Part shown: positions 8,755 through 17,649 of the stretch, one piece after another | Numbering within the stretch: the first letter of the stretch is position 1 | Layout: each line of letters begins with the position of its first letter | NCBI GenBank assembly: GCA_947372465.1 | Contig: CANBTT010000003.1 | Location: 48,528-112,527 of the forward strand | Source: Burkholderiales bacterium | GTDB taxonomy: Bacteria > Pseudomonadota > Gammaproteobacteria > Burkholderiales > Burkholderiaceae_C | Reading direction: 5' to 3' | DNA length: 64,000 bases | Notes under the pieces: generated by a model | What the model saw: the letters and a program-made list of their open reading frames with translations, nothing else | What the model was told of the DNA's origin: nothing | Database searches by the model: none | Position numbers and translations under genes: made by a program

Positions 8755-9744
8755 TCATTCGGCTTTTGCGCCAGAACGCTCAATAACATGTTGCCACTTC
8801 AAGGACTCTGATCTGATCAATTGAAGCATTTCTTCACTCGTATTGCCCTGAGGTATCAAGCCCAAAGTCATTAACTGCGAGCGTACATCTGGCATCTTCA
8901 AGACGAGATTCACATCTTTGTTCAGTCGATCAATCGTGCTCTTGGCAGTGCCAGCGCGAACACTGATGTAAGTCACAGGAGAACCCTCAAAACCTGGAAG
9001 TTCTTCCGATATAGCGGGCACACCCGGCAAGACACTTAAGCGCTTAGAGGTCGCAACACCGAGCACTCGCAAAGAACCCGCTTCAATGCTTGACCGATAT
9101 GCGCCCAATGAGTCAATGGCCATAGAAACGTTGCCACCAATGATGTCTTGTAGTGCCAACCCAGACCCCCGATAAGGCACATGGAAAATTTCAATGCCAG
9201 CTCGCGACTTAAAAAGTTCACCCGCCAAGTGACTAGAGGAACCAATGCCAGCGCTGGCAAAACTTATTTTCCCAGGATTGTTTTTTGCGTATGCGATCAA
9301 TTCTTTGATATTGTTCACGGGCAAGTTTTTATTAACAACCAAAACACTGGCACCAAAAACAACCTGACTGACCGGCGTTAAATCGGTCACAGGGTTGTAG
9401 GGAAGTTTTTCCATCAAATAAGGATTCGTCATTTGAGGGCCAGGTGTTGTGTACAAAAGTGTGTATCCGTCAGCGGGCGATTTAGCAACGTAGTCTGCTG
9501 CCAAGGTACCGCCACCGCCAGGCTTGTTTTCAATCACAAGGGACTGGCCCAACAATTGAGACAGGGGCTGCGAAATTGTTCTGGCAACAATGTCAGCACC
9601 TCCACCAGGTGCGAAAGGGACAACCAATTTGATCGGCTTGTTGGGATAAGCCTGGGCAAATAGAGAAGAAGAACCCATACCAATCAAGGACAAGAAAATG
9701 ACATGTAGGCAACTGGTTTTAATTGTTTTGATTTGATTTTTCAT
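8755..9744 (-). CDS. Bug (TctC-type) periplasmic solute-binding protein 4
   Basis: A 329-residue receptor with a signal peptide ending around SSLFAQA. Its first ligand loop, VPFAPGGGADIVAR, is the most canonical of the five. It lies 16 bases after the thioesterase gene and 33 bases before the DUF3820 gene on the same strand. Its length and the later YTTPGPQMTNPYL region are typical of the family. Confidence 0.91.
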   Translation of the reverse strand: MKNQIKTIKTSCLHVIFLSLIGMGSSSLFAQAYPNKPIKLVVPFAPGGGADIVARTISQPLSQLLGQSLVIENKPGGGGTLAADYVAKSPADGYTLLYTTPGPQMTNPYLMEKLPYNPVTDLTPVSQVVFGASVLVVNKNLPVNNIKELIAYAKNNPGKISFASAGIGSSSHLAGELFKSRAGIEIFHVPYRGSGLALQDIIGGNVSMAIDSLGAYRSSIEAGSLRVLGVATSKRLSVLPGVPAISEELPGFEGSPVTYISVRAGTAKSTIDRLNKDVNLVLKMPDVRSQLMTLGLIPQGNTSEEMLQLIRSESLKWQHVIERSGAKAE

Positions 9745-9760
9745 AACTCAATCCATGGGT

Positions 9761-10177
9761 TTACTGTTGAACAGAGGGCTTAGCGCTCAGCCGTGCACTG
9801 AACACACCTTGCGCCGTCGCAATGATGCTGCCTGTTGCGTCGGTGATGTCTCCATCACAAAATGCGCTGCTCTTGGTAAAGCGAATCAATCGACCGTTGG
9901 CCTTTAACATCCCGTTACCAGGCGCTATAAAATTGACATTTAAATTAATCGTCCCACCTGGTACGCGATCTTGCCCCACGCTTCTCCAAGCGAGACCCAT
10001 GACTTGATCCAACATGGTGGAAATCACTCCCCCATGGGCCATGCCTAGGCGGTTGCTCAAGCGCTTGACCACCTCAAGTTCAATTGAGGCGCAACCATCT
10101 TGCCAGTGAATTAATTTAACGCCAAGGTCTTCAATGAACTGGGAGCCAGCGAGTGGATTGTTTAAGTCTTGAGTCAT
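9761..10177 (-). CDS. PaaI-type hotdog-fold thioesterase
   Basis: A 138-residue single-domain hotdog protein. AHGGVISTMLDQVMGLA (residues about 47-63) is the PaaI/4HBT-II signature containing the conserved HGG and acidic catalytic position, and the chain continues with GTINLNVNFIAPG. Such enzymes hydrolyse acyl-CoA esters and often act as proofreading or CoA-recycling enzymes for a neighbouring ligase. It lies 17 bases downstream of an acyl-CoA synthetase gene, so a shared acyl-CoA pool is likely. Confidence 0.87.
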   Translation of the reverse strand: MTQDLNNPLAGSQFIEDLGVKLIHWQDGCASIELEVVKRLSNRLGMAHGGVISTMLDQVMGLAWRSVGQDRVPGGTINLNVNFIAPGNGMLKANGRLIRFTKSSAFCDGDITDATGSIIATAQGVFSARLSAKPSVQQ

Positions 10178-10194
10178 CTTTTTTTTATAGATTG

Positions 10195-11817
10195 CTATGG
10201 TTTAACATTGAACCGTGTCATGGCATCTTCTTTTAATTTATTTTTTTGAACCTTGCCGCTTGCGGTCATTCCTAATTTCTCAAAATTCTCAACCACAGCA
10301 AAATATTTCGGAATTTTAAAATTAGCAATTTTCGATTTGAGCCACCTTGTTAACTCATCGTGCGAAAGCGTTTGATGATTTTTTAAAGTGACATAGGCTG
10401 CACAGACTTCCCCGTATTTTTCGTCAGGCAAGCCAATGACTTGGGCGATTGCGACAAAAGGATGAGACAGCAAAATCTCTTCAACCTCGGCAGGCGCGAC
10501 ATTTTCTCCACCCACTCGAAATACATCTTTCAATCGCCCGACAAATCTTAAATGCCCTTGCTCTGTTAGAAAACCCAAGTCTCCCGTATGCAACCAACCC
10601 TCGGCATCAATGGTTTGAGCCGTGAGCTCTGCCTTCCCGTAGTAGCCCTTCATCACACTCCAACCACGCACACATATCTCGCCCTGTATGTTTGCACCTA
10701 AGGCATTCACTTTGTCAGCACCGACGATTTTCACTTCAATTCCAGGAAGTGGTTTTGCCAAACCGTCAATGCGTCCTTGAACATCATCACGGAAATCACT
10801 CTTGACAACATTCGGAGAGGCCTCAGACAAACCATACGACCAGCAAATGGTCTTGATACCCATTTGATTGACAATTTTCTGCATGGTTTGAGGACCAGCT
10901 GCAGCCCAACCGCCGCGAAGCAACAATTTCGATGGATCAAATTCAGGATGATTCATCAACAACTGAAAGATGGTGTCGTTTCCAGATATGAACGTGCATT
11001 TTTCCAAGGCCATCATTTCAAGTGCGGCTCCAGGCTCAAATGTTGGCAATGTGACCAAACATGCTTGCATTTCCAAACAAGCCAAAAGTGAAAGCGTTGA
11101 GCCAGCCACATGAAAGAAAGGTCTACAGTTGAAGTAGCGGTCTGCGTGGGTTAAACCAATTCGATGGGAGACGGCATTGGCATTGTGTAGCATGTTTTCA
11201 TGCGTGAGCATGACGCCTTTTGGATATGCCGTTGTACCTGAGGTGAATTGAATCAACAACACGTCATCCGCTTGGACTTGTTCGATGCGCATCGTCAACT
11301 CAAGGTCTGTGATGTGATGCGCCCTGGTCAAAAAGTCACTGATGCCAAGACAGCCCTTGGGCGCAACACCACCAAAAACAACAACCTCACCCAATAAAGG
11401 CAGATCAACACCAGGCAATTGATGGTCAATTTGCGGCTCTGCATCTCTTAGCAAATTTATAAAATCAATGCTTAAAAATGTATCCATTGTGAAAAAAATC
11501 TTCACATCGGCTTGCTTTAAACAGTACTGTAACTCTGATGATTTAAAACGTGTGTTCACAGGCACCGTGATTGCACCGATCAAAGCACAGCCAAAAAACA
11601 CATCAATCCAGTTCTCATCGTTTGCACACATCAGTCCAATCAAATCACCTTTTGCAACGCCTGAATAAATCAATGCCTTTGCCACGAGCTGTGCATTTTC
11701 TTGTACCTGCGCCCAGGTCCTTTGAACCGCGGGCGTGATGAGTGCAGCCTGGGTTCCTCTTTGGTCAACGCAAGACTGCAAAGCCCATGCTAAACAATGC
11801 TTTTTCCAATTCATCAT
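10195..11817 (-). CDS. AMP-binding acyl-CoA synthetase
   Basis: A 540-residue ANL-superfamily ligase that would activate a carboxylate to its CoA ester through an acyl-adenylate. Motifs in order: QFTSGTTAYPKGVMLTH (P-loop), SYGLSEASP, HTGDLG, VGGENVAPAEVEE (hinge side), and near the end TASGKVQKNKL with the catalytic lysine. The substrate cannot be read from sequence; length and motif order fit medium-chain or aryl acyl-CoA ligases. The ATG directly abuts the stop codon of the upstream Bug gene, so translation is probably coupled. Confidence 0.88.
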   Translation of the reverse strand: MMNWKKHCLAWALQSCVDQRGTQAALITPAVQRTWAQVQENAQLVAKALIYSGVAKGDLIGLMCANDENWIDVFFGCALIGAITVPVNTRFKSSELQYCLKQADVKIFFTMDTFLSIDFINLLRDAEPQIDHQLPGVDLPLLGEVVVFGGVAPKGCLGISDFLTRAHHITDLELTMRIEQVQADDVLLIQFTSGTTAYPKGVMLTHENMLHNANAVSHRIGLTHADRYFNCRPFFHVAGSTLSLLACLEMQACLVTLPTFEPGAALEMMALEKCTFISGNDTIFQLLMNHPEFDPSKLLLRGGWAAAGPQTMQKIVNQMGIKTICWSYGLSEASPNVVKSDFRDDVQGRIDGLAKPLPGIEVKIVGADKVNALGANIQGEICVRGWSVMKGYYGKAELTAQTIDAEGWLHTGDLGFLTEQGHLRFVGRLKDVFRVGGENVAPAEVEEILLSHPFVAIAQVIGLPDEKYGEVCAAYVTLKNHQTLSHDELTRWLKSKIANFKIPKYFAVVENFEKLGMTASGKVQKNKLKEDAMTRFNVKP

Positions 11818-12774
11818 TTACTCGTCAGTGATACCTGCCGATTTGATGACCGATGACCATCTTGCTTGCTCGGATTGAATGAGATTTTTGTATTGAGTTG
11901 GATTACCAGGTTGGGTCAGGCTTGTAAGTTCAGCGAACTTGTTGATCACCTCTGGCGTCAACAAAGCCTCATTTGCCACATCGACCAGTCTCTTGCTCAA
12001 CTCGGCAGGCAATCCAGCAGGCGCAACCAGACCATACGCACCATCGGCAACCCATCCAGGCAAACCCACCTCTGGCGCAGAGGGCACTTCTTTCAATGCG
12101 GACAGCCTCTGAGAGTCACTCAACGCCAACCCACGGATGGTCCCCGCCTTGATCTGACCGACCAGACCCGAGACCTCACCTATCATCAAATCGACATGTC
12201 CACCCATTAAATCTTGAAGAGCTGGTGCAGCCCCTTTGTAGGGCACATGAATAAATTTCACGCCTGTGAGCTTTTGAAACAATTCAGCCACCACATGTGC
12301 ACTGCTGGCAACTCCCGCTGATGCATAGGTCAACACACCTGGCTGAGCTTTGGCTTTGTTCAAAAGATCGGCTAAATTTTTATAAGGCGAATTGACATTG
12401 ACAACCAATACATTGGGTGTTCTGACCAAGGTCGTTAGATAAGTCAATCCGCTGATGGGATCAAATGGCATTTTCTTGGAAATGAATGGGGCGTAAACCA
12501 TGGCACCCGTACCGGCCATGCCCAATGTGTAGCCATCCGGTTGGGCATTGGCCACAAAAGACACGCCCAGTAAACCACCTGCGCCCGCCTTGTTTTCAAC
12601 CAGCACTGTGGCGCCAAGCTTCACGCCCATTGCATGGGCCAAAGATCGCCCCATCGCATCAGCTGGGCCACCCGCAGGAAAGGGCACAACGATGACAATG
12701 GGCTTGTCTGGATAAGCTGCCCAAGAAAATGAGCACTGCAGCACAAGCAACAAACTCAAAAATACGGCTTTCAT
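11818..12774 (-). CDS. Bug (TctC-type) periplasmic solute-binding protein 5
   Basis: A 318-residue receptor with a signal peptide ending near SFSWA-AY. The first ligand loop is VPFPAGGPADAMGR, where Gly-Arg replaces the usual Ala-Arg. It is 30 bases downstream of the RraA-like gene, and its stop codon directly precedes the acyl-CoA synthetase start. It would therefore be the first receptor made from the operon. Confidence 0.9.
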   Translation of the reverse strand: MKAVFLSLLLVLQCSFSWAAYPDKPIVIVVPFPAGGPADAMGRSLAHAMGVKLGATVLVENKAGAGGLLGVSFVANAQPDGYTLGMAGTGAMVYAPFISKKMPFDPISGLTYLTTLVRTPNVLVVNVNSPYKNLADLLNKAKAQPGVLTYASAGVASSAHVVAELFQKLTGVKFIHVPYKGAAPALQDLMGGHVDLMIGEVSGLVGQIKAGTIRGLALSDSQRLSALKEVPSAPEVGLPGWVADGAYGLVAPAGLPAELSKRLVDVANEALLTPEVINKFAELTSLTQPGNPTQYKNLIQSEQARWSSVIKSAGITDE

Positions 12775-12804
12775 GGTGAAGTTCCTTTTTGCAGCGCTGT
12801 TGAT

Positions 12805-13536
12805 TCAAGCATTTTTTGGTAAGTCAGGCACTGGGACGCCCGCATCAATGGCATCGCATTTTTTCTTTTCAGCCAAAACAACCGCTTTGGCCAAAGTCAA
12901 CACTTCGGCAGCCCTTTGAATGGGGATAAAACACACGCCCGTTGAATCGGCAAATACAATATCTCCGCATGACACCCTGATGCCTGATATTTGGATATCT
13001 CCATTGATTTCAACGGTTTGAATTCTCCATTTGCCCGTGACGGGCGTCACCTCTGTTGACCACACAGGAAACCCAATGGCGCGCGAGTGTGCAACATCGC
13101 GAATACCACCCTCAACAATGGCCCCAACCTCGCCTTGACGTTTGGCTGTCTGAGATGAGATACCCCCCATATTTGAGATGCCAGGGACACCCTGAATGAC
13201 AACGAAATCATCGGGCTGGGCCAAGTTATGCGCCTCAAATTCAGCCATCCCATTGACTTTTGCTTTTGCCGCCTCATATGCGTGAGCTCGTTGCATGATG
13301 TTCCTAACCGTCAACGCCACGCCCACACGGCACTCGCTGGGCATGGTTGGTTTTAAAACACTCGCCCCAATGACCCCAGTGATGCCCAATTCATCCATGA
13401 CATCGGACAAAACACCAGAGGCATCCCCTAGGCTTCTAAAGCCCTCCAGCATGCCCTCAGGCGCTCTAGGAACAGCCATGTGTTTGATGTTTTCTCTTGC
13501 TATTTTTCCTGTTAATTTTTTTTCTTGCATGTTCAT
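12805..13536 (-). CDS. RraA-like aldolase / decarboxylase family protein
   Basis: A 243-residue RraA/HMG-aldolase-type protein. The family signature is clear in EGGIRDVAHSRAIGFPVW and later GDIVFADSTGVCFIP, with the Gly-Gly-x-Arg-Asp loop at about residues 142-146 holding the likely Mg-pyruvate site. Such proteins cleave 4-hydroxy-2-oxo acids or decarboxylate oxaloacetate; true RraA is shorter and binds RNase E, so I favour the enzymatic branch because of length and operon context. It is the first gene of the eleven-gene block, 51 bases after the KTSC gene on the same strand. Confidence 0.83.
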   Translation of the reverse strand: MNMQEKKLTGKIARENIKHMAVPRAPEGMLEGFRSLGDASGVLSDVMDELGITGVIGASVLKPTMPSECRVGVALTVRNIMQRAHAYEAAKAKVNGMAEFEAHNLAQPDDFVVIQGVPGISNMGGISSQTAKRQGEVGAIVEGGIRDVAHSRAIGFPVWSTEVTPVTGKWRIQTVEINGDIQISGIRVSCGDIVFADSTGVCFIPIQRAAEVLTLAKAVVLAEKKKCDAIDAGVPVPDLPKNA

Positions 13537-13587
13537 TCTCTCATTTAGAAACTTTAAAACCTTGAAATTACCTGCTCGTTTTGCGAT

Positions 13588-13899
13588 TCATCTGTAGCAA
13601 GTAAATTGCCCTTTGATGTCTTCGTTGTAATACTTATTGAAGGACTTGGCGCCCATCAATGCATCGTACTTTTTTTGATCCACCGCACAATGCTGAAACC
13701 AGTTTTCTTTTATTTGAACGATCAGATACGCATCTTCAGCTTTGTAGCAAGCTCTTTTGATCAAAACACTATTGGTATTTGAACAATTAAAACTGTCCAG
13801 ATCGACTTCGCCTTTTACATTGATGGTAACGCTCTCAGCTTGCGCGCCATAAGCCATAAATAGACTCAGGAAAATAATAATTTTTATCACTCTAATCAT
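13588..13899 (-). CDS. Small exported protein with a KTSC-like C-terminus
   Basis: A 103-residue protein with a signal peptide of about 21 residues (IIIFLSLFMAYGAQA). The C-terminus, YDALMGAKSFNKYYNEDIKG, resembles the KTSC domain, a short module of unknown function also found attached to some lysyl-tRNA synthetases. Five cysteines remain in the predicted mature chain (FNCSN, RACYK, QHCAV, FTCYR plus context), compatible with disulfides in the periplasm. GGAG lies before the ATG. It could share a transcript with the operon below, as I see no terminator in the 51-base gap. Confidence 0.7.
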   Translation of the reverse strand: MIRVIKIIIFLSLFMAYGAQAESVTINVKGEVDLDSFNCSNTNSVLIKRACYKAEDAYLIVQIKENWFQHCAVDQKKYDALMGAKSFNKYYNEDIKGQFTCYR

Positions 13900-14079
13900 T
13901 ACAAGCTCCAGTCTTGATTTTTAGTCATCATAAGGCATTCAAGAAAGAATAGCCATGCGTAAAAATCCCCATTCCGCGCTTGGAACGATGTGAGCGTTAA
14001 GATTCTACTGATTTCCATTATCCCCGCTCTGAGTCCCTGGACAATTCATAAGTTTCACAGACTTTTTTTAAAAATCAAC

Positions 14080-14104
14080 TTGCCTAAACTAGGGATTTAG
14101 GCAA
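14080..14104. promoter_or_regulatory. Operator-like inverted repeat upstream of the hydrolase-cupin pair
   Basis: TTGCCTAAA (14080-14088) and TTTAGGCAA (14096-14104) form a perfect 9-bp dyad with a 7-base spacer. It ends 63 bases before the GTG start at 14168 and lies in the divergent space with the KTSC gene. No T tract follows, so an operator is more likely than a terminator. The binding protein is not identifiable. Confidence 0.5.
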
Positions 14105-14167
14105 TGTACAAGCACTAAATTTCTGTTAAATTGCCTCCTATCCCATTCAATTTAAAAGGTAACCACT

Positions 14168-15022
14168 GTGCCTCAAGCCATTGTTAGACACATTGCCATC
14201 AATTACGAAATCATCGGACATGAAGGGCCATGGATAGCTCTGACCCCCGGGAGCAGACGCCCTTACAACGAGCTTTTGAATTTGGCCAAAGATATTGCAA
14301 CTGCAGGCTACAGGGTCTTGCTTCATGACAGAAGAAATTGCGGCTCCTCGGAAGTGGGCTTTGATGCCAGCGCCTCCGAACACGAAGTGTGGGCGGACGA
14401 CTTGTACGAATTGGCCCTCCAACTCAATGCTTTGCCCTTGATTGTGGGCGGCTCCTCAGCGGGAGCGCGCCTGGCCATCCTTTTTGCCATTCGTCACCCC
14501 AAGGCAACTCAAGGTTTACTTTTGTGGCGCCTGACAGGTGGCCAAGAAGCCGTGAATCATTTGGCTCAAGAGTACTATGGGCAGTTCATCACCCTTGCAG
14601 AAAATGGGGGCATGCAAGCCATTTCCCAAAGCGATCACTTTAAGTCATTGATTGCTGCGCGCCCCAGCAATTTAGAAAAATTGCTCCATACCCCGGTTGA
14701 GGAGTTCATCAGCGTGATGGCGCACTGGAAAGCGTGTTTTTTGGCCTCTGCTTCATTGCCCATCGTAGGTGCGACAGAGCAACAGTTGAGAGACACATCA
14801 GCACCCACGTGCCTCATTGCTGGCAATGACGTCATCCATACACCCGTCACGGCAAGAAAAGCCTCAAAACTATTGCCCAATTGTGAAATTCATGAAAACG
14901 TTGTCACACCATACCCAGACGACCAACTTTTGAAAGAGTGGGATCGACAGGAGTGGAAACAGGCAGAGCCCAAGCTTGCGAAAATTTTTACGGCTTTTTT
15001 AAAAAAGCACGGCATTCAATAA
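14168..15022 (+). CDS. Alpha/beta hydrolase
   Basis: A 284-residue alpha/beta-hydrolase-fold protein. HDRRNCGSS corresponds to the strand and loop before the acid, VGGSSAGARLAI carries the nucleophile serine elbow, and a late LIAGNDVIHTP strand holds the likely catalytic Asp; the C-terminal His is less clear. The GTG at 14168 has AAAGGTAA about seven bases upstream and no better ATG nearby. Substrate is unknown. It is followed 29 bases later by a cupin gene, then a terminator, so the two form a small operon. Confidence 0.85.
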   Translation: MPQAIVRHIAINYEIIGHEGPWIALTPGSRRPYNELLNLAKDIATAGYRVLLHDRRNCGSSEVGFDASASEHEVWADDLYELALQLNALPLIVGGSSAGARLAILFAIRHPKATQGLLLWRLTGGQEAVNHLAQEYYGQFITLAENGGMQAISQSDHFKSLIAARPSNLEKLLHTPVEEFISVMAHWKACFLASASLPIVGATEQQLRDTSAPTCLIAGNDVIHTPVTARKASKLLPNCEIHENVVTPYPDDQLLKEWDRQEWKQAEPKLAKIFTAFLKKHGIQ

Positions 15023-15051
15023 TTATTCAACCCCTAGCAAAAGGAAATCCA

Positions 15052-15531
15052 ATGAGTTTAAAAATTCGCCGTGTCGTCACGGGTCACAACGAGCATGGCA
15101 AAGCCATCGTTGAGGTCGATGAAATCGTTCAAAATGTGATCTCTAACCGCCCTGGTGCATCGTCGTCCGTGATTTGGTCATCACAAGGCTTTCCCGTCAA
15201 CAACGATGGCTTTACTGACCCGACCAAAGCCTCTTTCAAAACAACCGTGGACAACGGAACTGTTTTCAGGGTTGTTCAATTCGAACCCGGCGTAACGCCT
15301 CGCAATCACCGCACCGATTCAATTGACTATGCGGTCGTGATCACAGGGGAAATTGACATGACCTTGGATGACGATGTGATGGTCACACTCAAAGCGGGAG
15401 ATGTTTTGGTACAAAGGGGCACAGTACACAACTGGTTCAATCGCACAGACAAGCCCTGTATTGTTGCCTTTTCATTGATCAGCTCCAACCCCGTGCAGGT
15501 CAACGGCAAACCCCTTGATGCACACGGTTGA
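15052..15531 (+). CDS. Cupin domain protein
   Basis: A 159-residue single-cupin protein. The barrel motifs are visible in PRNHRTDSIDYAVVITGEID (histidine and acidic positions of motif 1) and AGDVLVQRGTVHNW (motif 2). Such small cupins may bind a metal and act as dioxygenases or isomerases, or only bind ligand; no specific function is assigned. AAGGAAA precedes the ATG at 15052. A longer frame from 14938 would run back into the hydrolase gene and is rejected. Together with the hydrolase it may process one small molecule. Confidence 0.85.
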   Translation: MSLKIRRVVTGHNEHGKAIVEVDEIVQNVISNRPGASSSVIWSSQGFPVNNDGFTDPTKASFKTTVDNGTVFRVVQFEPGVTPRNHRTDSIDYAVVITGEIDMTLDDDVMVTLKAGDVLVQRGTVHNWFNRTDKPCIVAFSLISSNPVQVNGKPLDAHG

Positions 15532-15542
15532 GAATGAATCCC

Positions 15543-15574
15543 TTGAAGGCCTCTAAGAGGCCTTCAACATTTTT
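15543..15574 (+). terminator. Rho-independent terminator after the cupin gene
   Basis: An 11-bp stem, TTGAAGGCCTC/GAGGCCTTCAA (15543-15553 with 15557-15567), with a TAA loop is followed by CATTTTT. The T tract lies only on the plus side. Confidence 0.85.
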
Positions 15575-15617
15575 ATTTGATTTGAAACTGAAGCATTTTT
15601 GCGCTTTGCAGCACCCA

Positions 15618-17018
15618 TCAGTACTCAGCACCACCTGATGCCATTGATTCAAACTTAGTGATTGATTTGAGGAACGTTAATTTCACGACTCCAGTCGGTC
15701 CATTGCGATGCTTGGCAATCAATATCTCAGCAACACCAGGCTCTTTGCTGTCTTTGTTGTAGTAGTCATCTCTGTAAATAAACATGATGATGTCAGCATC
15801 TTGCTCGATCGCACCTGACTCTCTTAAGTCACTCATCATTGGACGCTTGTCTGTTCGTTGCTCAACACCACGGTTGAGCTGCGACAAGGCAATGACTGGA
15901 CACTGCAACTCCTTGGCCAGCATTTTTAAGCCCCTTGAAATTTCTCCAAGTTCAGTGGAACGGTTGTCACTTTCACTTGAAGACCCGGACATCAATTGAA
16001 TGTAATCGACAACGATAAGGCCCAGTTTGCCGCACTTTTTAGCCAAACGCCTAGCATTGGCTCTCAATTCAGTGGGTGATACGCCAGGGGTCTCATCAAT
16101 GTGCAAGGAGATATTTCTCAGTCGTTCAATGGCTTCCGTGAGTTTAGGCCACTCATCCGGGGAGAGCTTCCCAGTTCGCAGATGACCTTGGTCAATGCGA
16201 CCAATGGAGCCCACAATACGAATGGCCAATTGCGAGGCCCCCATCTCCATTGAGAACACGGCGACAGGCAACTGCTCTTTGATTGCCACATGCTCTGCGA
16301 TATTGATCGCCAACGCAGTTTTACCCATCGAAGGTCTTGCGGCGAGAACAATCAAGTCACCAGGCTGTAAACCGCTGGTCATTCGATCAAAGTCATAAAA
16401 TCCTGTAGGCACTCCAGTGATGTCATTGGGGTTTTGAGACATCTCTTCAATGCGATCCATCAACGCCAAGGCCAAGTTGTCCATGTTTTGGAAACCTTGC
16501 TTCATGCGAGAACCCTCTTCACCAATGTTGAAGATCTTTTGTTCTGCCTCATCTAAGATTTGATCAACACGCTTGCCCTTGGGGTTAAAGGCCGTGGTTG
16601 CAATATCATCGCTTGCGCTCACCAGCTTTCTCAAAATGGAACGCTCGCGAATGATTTCTCCATAGCGCCTGATATTGGCACTGCTTGGCACAAATTGCGC
16701 CAAAGAGTTGAGATAGGCCAAACCCCCTATCTCCTCAGATTTGCCTTGATTTTGTAGCGTTTCATAAACCGTGATGACATCAGCGGGTTTATTGGCATTG
16801 ATCAAGGACTGAACACACGCATAAATGATTCGGTTTTCATAGCGATAGAAATCATTCTCCGAGAGTAAGTCATCGACCTTGTCCCAAGATGTGTTGTCCA
16901 GCAACAAGCCACCAAGCACACTGGACTCCGCCTCCAATGAGTGCGGTGGAATCCGCAGCTGAGTAACAACTTGGTCAGGAAATTGATCTTCTTGCAAACT
17001 GGATAAAACGGCTGACAT
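15618..17018 (-). CDS. dnaB: Replicative DNA helicase DnaB
   Basis: A 466-residue hexameric replicative helicase. The N-terminal DnaG-interacting domain is recognisable (PPHSLEAESSVLGGLLLDN), and the RecA-like ATPase contains Walker A ARPSMGKTALA and the strand LIVVDYIQLM. Length is normal and no intein interrupts the gene. AAAGGTGAGAG precedes the ATG. Although it follows rplI as in many Burkholderiales, a terminator at 17123-17157 separates them, so dnaB likely has its own promoter between about 17020 and 17120. Confidence 0.97.
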   Translation of the reverse strand: MSAVLSSLQEDQFPDQVVTQLRIPPHSLEAESSVLGGLLLDNTSWDKVDDLLSENDFYRYENRIIYACVQSLINANKPADVITVYETLQNQGKSEEIGGLAYLNSLAQFVPSSANIRRYGEIIRERSILRKLVSASDDIATTAFNPKGKRVDQILDEAEQKIFNIGEEGSRMKQGFQNMDNLALALMDRIEEMSQNPNDITGVPTGFYDFDRMTSGLQPGDLIVLAARPSMGKTALAINIAEHVAIKEQLPVAVFSMEMGASQLAIRIVGSIGRIDQGHLRTGKLSPDEWPKLTEAIERLRNISLHIDETPGVSPTELRANARRLAKKCGKLGLIVVDYIQLMSGSSSESDNRSTELGEISRGLKMLAKELQCPVIALSQLNRGVEQRTDKRPMMSDLRESGAIEQDADIIMFIYRDDYYNKDSKEPGVAEILIAKHRNGPTGVVKLTFLKSITKFESMASGGAEY

Positions 17019-17122
17019 CTCTCACCTTTAAAACAACCATGCTAATCCTTTTTCAAAGATAAGTCATTGCGTAAGTTTGTGTATATGCTGGGGACAAGTT
17101 GTCTACAAGTCGCTTTGATCAA

Positions 17123-17157
17123 TAAAAAAGCCTCCAAGCTATCAACAAGGAGGCTCA
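17123..17157 (-). terminator. Rho-independent terminator after rplI
   Basis: Read on the minus strand, AGCCTCC pairs with GGAGGCT (17149-17155 with 17129-17135) and then runs into six T. It closes the rpsF-priB-rpsR-rplI transcript before dnaB. Confidence 0.85.
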
Positions 17158-17185
17158 TTTGGCCTAGAACTTAAGAAATGAAGTC

Positions 17186-17638
17186 TTAAGCTGTCTCTCC
17201 GTAGACAGAGACAGTGATTTCAACCACAACGTCGGTGTGCAAAGACACGCTGACTGTTGAGTCACCAACCACCTTGATAGGACCTTTGGGCATGCGAACC
17301 TGCGCTTTGAGGACTTTGAAGCCCAATTTGGTGAGCTCATCTGCCACATCAAAATTGGTCACTGAACCAAATAAGCGGCCATCAACACCAGCTTTTTGGG
17401 TGATTTTTACAGTCACACCAGCCAACTTCTCGCCCAAGGCTTGAGATTCAGCAAGCTTTTCAGCCGCAGCTTTTTCAAGCTCTGCTCTTTTAAGTTCAAA
17501 CTCTTTGATTGCAACATCTGTGGCTCTGCGAGCACGGCCAGAGGGGATCAAAAAGTTACGGGCATAACCGTCTTTAACACGGACGATCTCTCCCAAATTA
17601 CCCAAATTAACAACTTTATCTAGCAATATGATTTGCAT
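17186..17638 (-). CDS. rplI: 50S ribosomal protein L9
   Basis: A 150-residue L9. The N-terminal 23S rRNA-binding domain begins [19 protein letters not shown] with the characteristic [12 protein letters not shown], then a long helix linker rich in Ala, Glu and Lys (about residues 48-75), then the C-terminal domain. It is the last gene of the rpsF-priB-rpsR-rplI operon, 11 bases after rpsR. Confidence 0.98.
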   Translation of the reverse strand: MQIILLDKVVNLGNLGEIVRVKDGYARNFLIPSGRARRATDVAIKEFELKRAELEKAAAEKLAESQALGEKLAGVTVKITQKAGVDGRLFGSVTNFDVADELTKLGFKVLKAQVRMPKGPIKVVGDSTVSVSLHTDVVVEITVSVYGETA

Positions 17639-17649
17639 GTCAACTCCCC

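Noticed and set aside
14938..15051. Longer start for the cupin gene
   Set aside because: It would overlap the end of the hydrolase gene in another frame, and the internal ATG at 15052 has AAGGAAA upstream and the family-like start.
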